DNA from: Candidatus Alistipes excrementipullorum
GTDB lineage: Bacteria > Bacteroidota > Bacteroidia > Bacteroidales > Rikenellaceae
NCBI GenBank assembly: GCA_019113665.1
Contig: DXGW01000050.1
Coordinates: 1 to 20,102 of the forward strand
Direction of reading: 5' to 3'
Length of the DNA: 20,102 bases
Under the pieces are notes generated by a model. The model saw only the letters and a list, made by a program, of their open reading frames with translations, was not told the DNA's origin and did not search any database. Every line of letters starts with the position of its first letter. The stretch's first letter is position 1. Positions 15,010-20,102 of this stretch are shown here, piece after piece. The translations under genes were made by a program, and so were the position numbers.

Positions 15010-16470
15010 ATGACAGAACAACAGAAAAAACTATTCAAGAGCTGGCAGACACGTACGATCATAGGTACGATGTTCGGATATGCGCTCTTCTATTTCGTAC
15101 GCAAGAACTTCTCGCTTGCCATGCCCGGCATGGAGGCCGAACTCGGCTTATCGAAGACAAGCCTCGGTATATTCCTCACGGCACAGGGTATAGTCTATGG
15201 ATTGTCGCAGCTGGTCAACGGCATGTTCGCCGACCGTAAGAATGCACGGTGGTACATGTCGGTTGCGTTGATGCTGTGCGTATTTGCCAATGTCGCGTTC
15301 GGCTTCGGCGAGAATGTCGCCTACATGCTTACGGGCTCGACCGAAGGCGGAGCCTATATCAATGCGCTTACCATATTCATGGGCCTCATGTGGGTCATAA
15401 ACGGTGCATTCCAGGGGGCCGGGTTCCCTCCATGCGCCCGCCTGCTTACGCATTGGGTGCCGCCTCAGGAACTGGCAACCAAGATGTCGATATGGAATAC
15501 CTCGCACTCGATAGGAGCCGGCCTTGTTGTCATACTTTGCGGCTATCTGATGTCGCATTTCGGTACCGACATGAGCGGTGACGCCGGTGTGGTGGCTTCC
15601 ATCGCGGCAAATCTCGATGTCTCGCCCGACGATACTGCCGGAATGGCCCGTGTCATGCAGTCGGCTTCGCATTACGGAGCCTGGAAACTCTGCTTCTGGG
15701 TGCCGGCGGCCATCGCCTTCGTGGGTGCCATAGCGCTCTTCATGACAATACGCGATACCCCGAAATCGGTAGGCTTGCCGGAACTTGAAGGCACCGAGTC
15801 GAAGGACGCCCCGCATGACGAGAATCAGGCCGAGGCACGTGCTTTCATTCGCAAGCACGTATTCGGCAATCCGTTGATATGGATCCTGTCGTTTGCGAAT
15901 TTCTTCGTCTATATAGTACGCTTCTCGATTCTCGACTGGGGCCCGTCGCTGCTGAGCCAGTCCAAAGGTGTCAGCCTCTCGTCGGCAGGTTGGCTTGTGG
16001 CCATGTTCGAGATCGCCGGTATTCTCGGCATGCTGTTCGCCGGTTGGGCTACCGACAAGTGGCTCAAAGGGCGTGCGCACCGCACGTGTGTCTTCTGCAT
16101 GCTCGGCACGGTCATCTTCATGACACTCTTCTGGCAGCTGCCTGCTACGACGCCCGTATGGGTCTATTTCGTGGTTCTGTGTGCGGCCGGTTTCTGTATA
16201 TACGGCCCGCAGGCGCTTATTGGCATTGCGGCGGCAAACCAGGCGACCAAACGCGCGGCGGCTACTGCCAATGGCTTCAAGGGTATGTTCGGATATGCCA
16301 GTACGCTTGTGTCGGGTGCCGGTCTCGGATACCTTGCCGACCATTACGGTTGGAATTCGGCCTATATAGGCATAATCGTGGTGGCATTCATCTGTATGGG
16401 TATATTGATGCTCATGTGGAATGCTCCGGCCGACGGCTACGACCATACGCAGGAGAAGCAGGAGGCATAA
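15010..16470 (+). CDS. Organophosphate:phosphate antiporter, GlpT/UhpT-type MFS transporter
   Basis: This 486-residue inner-membrane protein has 12 predicted helices. It carries the organophosphate:phosphate antiporter signatures FGYALFYFVRKNFSLAMP with Arg31, FQGAGFPPCARLLTHW, SIWNTSHSIGAG with His166, and VYIVRFSILDWGP with Arg304. The two Arg and the His match the substrate-phosphate-binding residues of E. coli GlpT (Arg45, Arg269, His165). Family members exchange glycerol-3-phosphate or hexose phosphates for inorganic phosphate. A periplasmic loop of about 35 extra residues (around 184-222) is absent from E. coli GlpT. It is the third gene of the operon, ended by a strong terminator 19 nt downstream. 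Context favours a glycerol phosphate as cargo, so GlpT-like is likelier than UhpT-like. Confidence 0.9.
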   Translation: MTEQQKKLFKSWQTRTIIGTMFGYALFYFVRKNFSLAMPGMEAELGLSKTSLGIFLTAQGIVYGLSQLVNGMFADRKNARWYMSVALMLCVFANVAFGFGENVAYMLTGSTEGGAYINALTIFMGLMWVINGAFQGAGFPPCARLLTHWVPPQELATKMSIWNTSHSIGAGLVVILCGYLMSHFGTDMSGDAGVVASIAANLDVSPDDTAGMARVMQSASHYGAWKLCFWVPAAIAFVGAIALFMTIRDTPKSVGLPELEGTESKDAPHDENQAEARAFIRKHVFGNPLIWILSFANFFVYIVRFSILDWGPSLLSQSKGVSLSSAGWLVAMFEIAGILGMLFAGWATDKWLKGRAHRTCVFCMLGTVIFMTLFWQLPATTPVWVYFVVLCAAGFCIYGPQALIGIAAANQATKRAAATANGFKGMFGYASTLVSGAGLGYLADHYGWNSAYIGIIVVAFICMGILMLMWNAPADGYDHTQEKQEA

Positions 16471-16489
16471 TTAACGATTTATTTAATAC

Positions 16490-16527
16490 AAAAAAGCCAG
16501 GACCGTTCGTACGGTCCTGGCTTTTTT
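16490..16527. terminator. Perfect 17-bp stem-loop, bidirectional terminator
   Basis: AAAAAAGCCAGGACCGT (16490-16506) pairs perfectly with 16511-16527, loop TCGT. It has a T6 run on the right arm and, read from the other strand, a T6 run from the left arm. It separates the convergent transporter gene (ends 16470) and nrdJ (ends 16546). Confidence 0.94.
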
Positions 16528-16545
16528 GTTGTGTACGGCTATTTA

Positions 16546-19086
16546 TCAACCGCACTTCGAATATCCGCACGACATGCAGGTGAGGCAACCGTTCTGGTAT
16601 GCCATGTTCTCCTGACCGCACTGCGGACATTTGCCCTTCGAACGCGTACCGTCGACAATGTATTGCTTCAATGCGCGCTGTACGCCGTTCTTCCATGTGT
16701 TGATGGTCTCGCTGTTGAGGTGCAGACCGTCGATCAGTGAGACAACCTTCTCTATAGGCATGCCGTGGCGCAATACGCCCGAAATCAGTTTCGCGTAGTT
16801 CCAGAACTCTTCGTTGAACAGACGCGAGATACCGCCTATCGTATTTGTATAGCCGTATCGGTCGGTGTACTGGAAGTCGTAACGCTTGGAGCCGTCGGCT
16901 TCGCGTATCTTCAGAATATGTCCCTTGGTGATCTTGCGCGGGATATACATGGCGTCCTCCTCGATCTTACCTGTGAAGATCTCGTAGGGACGGCCGTCCT
17001 GAATGCCTACGAATGCAATCCAGTCCTCGTTGCCGTTCTTGAAACGTACGATATCCGCGGGCAACGACTGCGGGCGTTTGTTGACGCCGGTAGCCGGTTC
17101 GCATTTTTTAGCCTTCTTCTTGTCGAGCAGGACTCCTTCACGGCAGCCGTCACGGTAGACGGTGACACCTTTGCAGCCGCACTCCCAGGCCGTACGGTAC
17201 ACCTCGGCTACGAGTTGCTCCGAAACGTTGTTGGGAAGGTTTACTGTTACCGATATCGAATGGTCTACCCATTTCTGTATGGCTCCCTGCATCTTGACCT
17301 TGGCCACCCAGTCGATGTCGTTGGCCGTGGCCTTGTTGTAGGGTGATGCGGCGACAAGTTTCTCCAGTTCGTCGTCCTTGATGCTGTCGAGTTTCGAGAT
17401 GTCGTAGCCGTTTATCTGTGCCCACATCAGGAACTTGTGGTGGAAAACGTTGTATTCCTGGAACTTTTCGCCCATTTCGTCGACGAAGTCTACGTGGTTG
17501 TCCTTGTCGGACGGATTGACCTTGCGGCGGCGTTTGTATACGGGACGGAATACAGGCTCGATTCCGGAGGTGGTCTGAGACATGAGCGAAGTGGTGCCGG
17601 TAGGTGCAATGGTCAGCATCGCTATGTTGCGACGGCCTACCTTTGCCATCTTCTCGTACAGAGCCGGGTCTGCCTCCTTGATGCGTTCGATCATCGGGTT
17701 GCCGACCTCCTTGGCGGTGTCGTATACCTGGAATGCGCCACGCTCTTCGGCCATATCGACCGATGCGCGGTAAGCCTCGACTGCAAGTGTCTTGTGGACC
17801 TTTACTGCGAAATCAATGGCCGCTTCCGAACCGTAACGCAGCCCGAGAGCTGCCAGCATGTCGCCTTCGGCCGTGATGCCGAGTCCTGTGCGTCGGCCCT
17901 TGAGAGCCATGTTGCGTATCTTCTTCCACAACTCGAGCTCTACGTGGCGAATGTCCTCGTCTTCGGGATCGTCTTCGATCTTCTTGATGATGAGTTCTAC
18001 CTTTTCGAGCTCCAGGTCTATGATGTCGTCCATCAGGTGCATTGCCTTGTGGACATGATCCCTGAACTTGTCGAAATTGAACGACGCCTCCTTTGTGAAC
18101 GGATTGTCGACATATCCGAAGAGGTTGATTGCAAGCAGACGGCACGAATCGTACGGGCAGAGGGGAATCTCGCCGCACGGATTGGTCGAAACCGTCGTGA
18201 ACCCTTCGTCGGCATAGCAGTCGGGAACGCTTTCGCGTATGATCGTATCCCAGAACAGAACGCCCGGTTCGGCCGACTTCCATGCGTTGTGGATAATCTT
18301 GTCCCAAAGTTTCTTGGCGTCGATCTCCTGTACGTATTTGGGGTTGTCGGACTTTATGGGGAACTGCTGGCGGTACATCTTGCCTTCGATTGCGGCTCTC
18401 ATGAATTCGTCATCGACCTTGATCGAGACGTTTGCGCCAGTAACCTTGCCGGTGTCGACCTTCGCGTCGATGAAACGCTCGGCATCGGGGTGCTTGATCG
18501 AGAGCGAGAGCATCAAGGCTCCGCGACGGCCGTCCTGTGCCACTTCGCGCGTCGAGTTGGAGTAACGTTCCATGAAGGGGACGATACCCGTCGAGGTCAG
18601 GGCGGAGTTTAGTACCGGGCTGCCTGTGGGGCGTATGTGCGAGAGGTCGTGGCCGACGCCTCCGCGGCGCTTCATAAGCTGCACCTGCTCCTCGTCTATG
18701 CGGAAAATGCCGCCGTACGAGTCTGCGGGATTCTTGTGTCCGATCACGAAACAGTTGGACAGCGAAGCCACCTGGAAGTTATTGCCTATGCCGGTCATCG
18801 GGCCGCCTTGCGGAATGATGTAGCGGAAGTGGTCGAGCAGGTGGAATATCTCCTCTTTCGAGAGGGGATTTGCGTATTTTTTCTCGATACGCTCGAGTTC
18901 GGAAGACAACCGTTCGTGCATCTGTACGGGAGTGGTCTCGTATATGTTGCCGAAGGAGTCCTTCAGGGCGTACTTGCTGACCCATACGGTTGCCGCAAGC
19001 TCGTCTCCGCCGAAGTATTCCTTGGTAGCCGCCACTGCTGTGTCGTACGCGACCGGTTGTGGAGTGTCGGAGTTTGTTTTGGTCAT
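16546..19086 (-). CDS. nrdJ: Adenosylcobalamin-dependent (class II) ribonucleoside-diphosphate reductase
   Basis: This enzyme makes deoxyribonucleotides using vitamin B12 to generate the active-site radical, with or without oxygen. The 846 residues contain SNCFVIG with the first redox Cys112, NPCGEIPL (302-309) with the thiyl-radical Cys304 and catalytic Asn302 and Glu306, and APTGTTSLMSQTTSGIEPVF (494-513). The C-terminal Cys-rich tail (CPQC at 820-823, then Cys834, Cys837, Cys840, Cys845) should form the zinc ribbon and carry the cysteines that re-reduce the active site. The product is full-length with no missing key residue. It is a single-gene unit between a bidirectional terminator and a structured leader, divergent from an AraC-type regulator. 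Confidence 0.96.
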   Translation of the reverse strand: MTKTNSDTPQPVAYDTAVAATKEYFGGDELAATVWVSKYALKDSFGNIYETTPVQMHERLSSELERIEKKYANPLSKEEIFHLLDHFRYIIPQGGPMTGIGNNFQVASLSNCFVIGHKNPADSYGGIFRIDEEQVQLMKRRGGVGHDLSHIRPTGSPVLNSALTSTGIVPFMERYSNSTREVAQDGRRGALMLSLSIKHPDAERFIDAKVDTGKVTGANVSIKVDDEFMRAAIEGKMYRQQFPIKSDNPKYVQEIDAKKLWDKIIHNAWKSAEPGVLFWDTIIRESVPDCYADEGFTTVSTNPCGEIPLCPYDSCRLLAINLFGYVDNPFTKEASFNFDKFRDHVHKAMHLMDDIIDLELEKVELIIKKIEDDPEDEDIRHVELELWKKIRNMALKGRRTGLGITAEGDMLAALGLRYGSEAAIDFAVKVHKTLAVEAYRASVDMAEERGAFQVYDTAKEVGNPMIERIKEADPALYEKMAKVGRRNIAMLTIAPTGTTSLMSQTTSGIEPVFRPVYKRRRKVNPSDKDNHVDFVDEMGEKFQEYNVFHHKFLMWAQINGYDISKLDSIKDDELEKLVAASPYNKATANDIDWVAKVKMQGAIQKWVDHSISVTVNLPNNVSEQLVAEVYRTAWECGCKGVTVYRDGCREGVLLDKKKAKKCEPATGVNKRPQSLPADIVRFKNGNEDWIAFVGIQDGRPYEIFTGKIEEDAMYIPRKITKGHILKIREADGSKRYDFQYTDRYGYTNTIGGISRLFNEEFWNYAKLISGVLRHGMPIEKVVSLIDGLHLNSETINTWKNGVQRALKQYIVDGTRSKGKCPQCGQENMAYQNGCLTCMSCGYSKCG

Positions 19087-19098
19087 ATTATCAGTGTT

Positions 19099-19134
19099 TT
19101 ATATCGTTTTTCGGTCTTCGTAAAGTTCCTGCAT
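19099..19134 (-). CDS. Possible 11-residue leader peptide in the nrdJ 5' region
   Basis: Within the nrdJ leader an ATG at 19134 (minus strand) opens an 11-codon frame (MQELYEDRKTI) ending 12 nt before the nrdJ start. It follows the terminator-like hairpin. There is no codon run typical of amino-acid attenuation, and chance is a real alternative. Confidence 0.12.
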   Translation of the reverse strand: MQELYEDRKTI

Positions 19135-19163
19135 GGAGACAAAATAATGCCGTTACATCGACG

Positions 19164-19191
19164 AAAAACCGCCCGCACGGTGATGCGGCGG
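19164..19191 (-). terminator. Terminator-like hairpin in the nrdJ leader (candidate attenuator)
   Basis: Read on the minus strand, CCGCC+GCA (19191-19187 and 19186-19184) pairs with TGC+GGCGG (19177-19175 and 19173-19169) around one bulged base and a six-base loop, followed directly by TTTTT (19168-19164). It lies about 75 nt upstream of the nrdJ start and about 70-95 nt into the predicted transcript. This position suits premature termination control rather than gene-end termination. Confidence 0.5.
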
Positions 19192-19260
19192 CGATCAAAC
19201 GAGTGAAACGGGTCCGTTTGTCTGTCCTTCGAACAGGATATATGTGATCGGTTGTGACCG
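19192..19260 (-). ncRNA. Structured 5' leader of nrdJ with competing stems
   Basis: Five pairings can be traced. A 5' hairpin pairs 19249-19252 with 19257-19260. A long-range stem CGATCA/TGATCG (19245-19250 with 19192-19197) closes the domain and shares two bases with the first hairpin. An inner hairpin lies at about 19222-19238. A second inner hairpin pairs 19206-19210 with 19215-19219. An alternative stem CAAACG/CGTTTG (19215-19220 with 19196-19201) overlaps both the second inner hairpin and the closing stem. The domain abuts the terminator-like hairpin. It does not match a riboswitch class that I recognise. Confidence 0.4.
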
Positions 19261-19266
19261 ATAGTG

Positions 19267-19298
19267 CAAATATGCCACTTTTTTTGTTGTCGGCGAAA
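19267..19298 (-). promoter_or_regulatory. Predicted promoter of nrdJ
   Basis: On the minus strand TTTC (19295-19298) is followed after 20 bp by CATATTTG (19267-19274), one mismatch from TAnnTTTG. It implies a start near 19260 and a leader of about 170 nt. Confidence 0.5.
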
Positions 19299-19415
19299 TC
19301 ATTGAACGAAATTTATTCACAAATTATCTACAAAAATCTGCAGATGGCTGAAATTCGGATTTATAGTCCCGTCGGCCTGTTATGATGTTCGGTATGGTAT
19401 GTTTTTTTTGACAAA

Positions 19416-19449
19416 TTGTACATATTCTGCCAAAAAATATTTATTTTTG
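19416..19449 (+). promoter_or_regulatory. Predicted promoter of the AraC-type regulator
   Basis: TATTTTTG at 19442-19449 is a full -7 match. The best upstream element is TTG at 19416-19418, giving a 23-bp spacer, longer than usual, so the -33 assignment is weak. The start would be near 19456, only about 10 nt before the ATG at 19467. Confidence 0.45.
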
Positions 19450-19466
19450 ATAAAAAAAGAGAAAAT

Positions 19467-20102
19467 ATGGACAGAAAGTGGATGCAGCAGTCGTCTATCA
19501 ATCCTCTGGAAGACGAGAATACGTTGTTCGGATTGTTCGACGTGGACAGTGAGGATTACGGAAATTTGCGTACGAAGTTTTCGCCGCGTCTTGTCAATGT
19601 CGGCGGGCTTGTGATATGCCGCAGCGGGGAGTCCGAGGTGATACTCAACGACCGCCGTATTCAGATCAAGAAAGGCGACATGCTCACCGTCTTTCCCAAT
19701 ACCATCATTCAGGAGATCAGCAAGAGTGACGACCTGCATGCATATACGGTGGCGGTAAATACCGAGTTCCTGCGCAACATAAATATCCCGTCGAGCAGCA
19801 TGCTCTATATTCTCATACGGCAGAATCCCTGTATCTCGATCACGCAGGAGCAGACCGACACGATTATAGAGTTGTGCGAGATGCTGCGCCGCAAGAGCAG
19901 CCATGTCGACCACATGTTCCATAAGGAGATATGCGAGAACCTGCTGCTTACGATATGTTATGAGGTTGCGGCCATGTATTCGGCCAACAACGAGATCAAG
20001 AAACGTCCGCAGTCGCGTCAGGACATGATCCTGCGACAGTTCCTTTCGCTCGTGTCGACCGACTATCTCGTCAACCGGGAGGTCGGGTACTATGCCGACA
20101 AA
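19467..20102 (+). CDS. AraC-family transcriptional regulator, N-terminal part (cut by window end)
   Basis: An open frame of 212 codons runs from ATG 19467 to the window edge without a stop. Residues about 35-110 look like a cupin-type AraC sensor domain (GLVICRSGESEVILNDRRIQ, KKGDMLTVFPNTIIQEI). The last visible residues (RQFLSLVSTDYLVNREVGYY, then ADK) match the start of the AraC DNA-binding domain in Bacteroidota regulators, where FYADKLxxTPKYLS usually follows. The helix-turn-helix itself lies beyond the window. It is divergent from nrdJ; whether it controls nrdJ or a target downstream cannot be decided. The start is supported by a perfect -7 element 18 nt upstream. Confidence 0.85.
   Translation, partial: MDRKWMQQSSINPLEDENTLFGLFDVDSEDYGNLRTKFSPRLVNVGGLVICRSGESEVILNDRRIQIKKGDMLTVFPNTIIQEISKSDDLHAYTVAVNTEFLRNINIPSSSMLYILIRQNPCISITQEQTDTIIELCEMLRRKSSHVDHMFHKEICENLLLTICYEVAAMYSANNEIKKRPQSRQDMILRQFLSLVSTDYLVNREVGYYADK

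Larger units (their letters stand above)
19087..19466. other. Divergent intergenic region between nrdJ and the AraC-type gene
   Basis: 380 bp without a convincing gene. The nrdJ side (19087-19260) is a GC-richer structured leader. The centre contains a T run and a perfect 10-bp palindrome, ATCTGCAGAT (19336-19345), a possible operator. The regulator side (about 19380-19466) is strongly AT-rich and holds its promoter. No tRNA-like fold or consensus cobalamin-riboswitch box was seen. Confidence 0.6.

Noticed and set aside
13651..15021. 456-codon minus-strand open frame opposite the G1P dehydrogenase
   Set aside because: No recognisable motif, biased composition, and full overlap with a well-supported gene; similar shadows lie opposite the transporter (15148-16446) and nrdJ (17437-18612).
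19087..19266. Cobalamin riboswitch in the nrdJ leader
   Set aside because: A GCCAC stretch near 19274-19278 was considered, but it is on the wrong strand and upstream of the predicted start, and the conserved B12-box and core were not found.
19380..19922. 180-codon minus-strand open frame at the end of the window
   Set aside because: It overlaps the + strand AraC-type frame, which has clear family sequence and a promoter; the minus translation has no domain.

Overview
The window looks like chromosomal DNA of a Bacteroidota bacterium, most likely Bacteroidales and possibly Alistipes-like. Four things point there: every recognisable promoter has the Bacteroidota form (TTTG- or TTG-like -33, about 20 bp, TAnnTTTG -7); ribosome binding sites are AT-rich and mostly lack a Shine-Dalgarno; a SusC-type plug protein and a Bacteroides-style AraC regulator are present; and L36 and S4 are zinc-free. 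The genus is inference from overall composition and protein style.

Positions 1-8515 hold the distal half of the S10/spc/alpha ribosomal supercluster, all on the + strand: rpsH, rplF, rplR, rpsE, rpmD, rplO, secY, map, infA, rpmJ (38 codons), rpsM, rpsK, rpsD, rpoA, rplQ. A strong intrinsic terminator follows. A promoter-like element and more than 160 bp of apparently non-coding DNA precede rpsH, where rpsN would normally sit. SecY carries an extra N-terminal hydrophobic segment, and L30 and L17 carry C-terminal extensions.

Positions 8560-10511 hold a promoter and two poorly characterised envelope genes: a 229-residue exported protein with a carboxypeptidase-regulatory-like domain plus a TonB-receptor plug but no barrel, and a three-helix membrane protein with a periplasmic domain and a cytoplasmic zinc ribbon. 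A 21-bp perfect stem ends this unit.

Positions 10528-16527 form a divergent phospho-glycerol locus. Leftward lie a secreted calcineurin-like phosphoesterase and a NagD/AraL-type HAD phosphatase. Rightward lie a glycerophosphodiesterase lipoprotein, an AraM/EgsA-type sn-glycerol-1-phosphate dehydrogenase and a GlpT/UhpT-type antiporter. Read together they suggest an envelope-to-cytoplasm route: cleave glycerophosphodiesters, import the glycerol phosphate, then oxidise or dephosphorylate it. The presence of a G1P rather than a G3P dehydrogenase is the unusual part.

Positions 16546-20102 hold nrdJ (B12-dependent ribonucleotide reductase, - strand) and, divergently, the start of an AraC-family regulator that runs off the window. 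The nrdJ leader of about 170 nt has competing stems and a terminator-like hairpin with five U before the start codon. It resembles no riboswitch class that I recognise and is the best candidate here for an undescribed regulatory RNA. No tRNA, rRNA, CRISPR array, insertion sequence or phage gene was seen.
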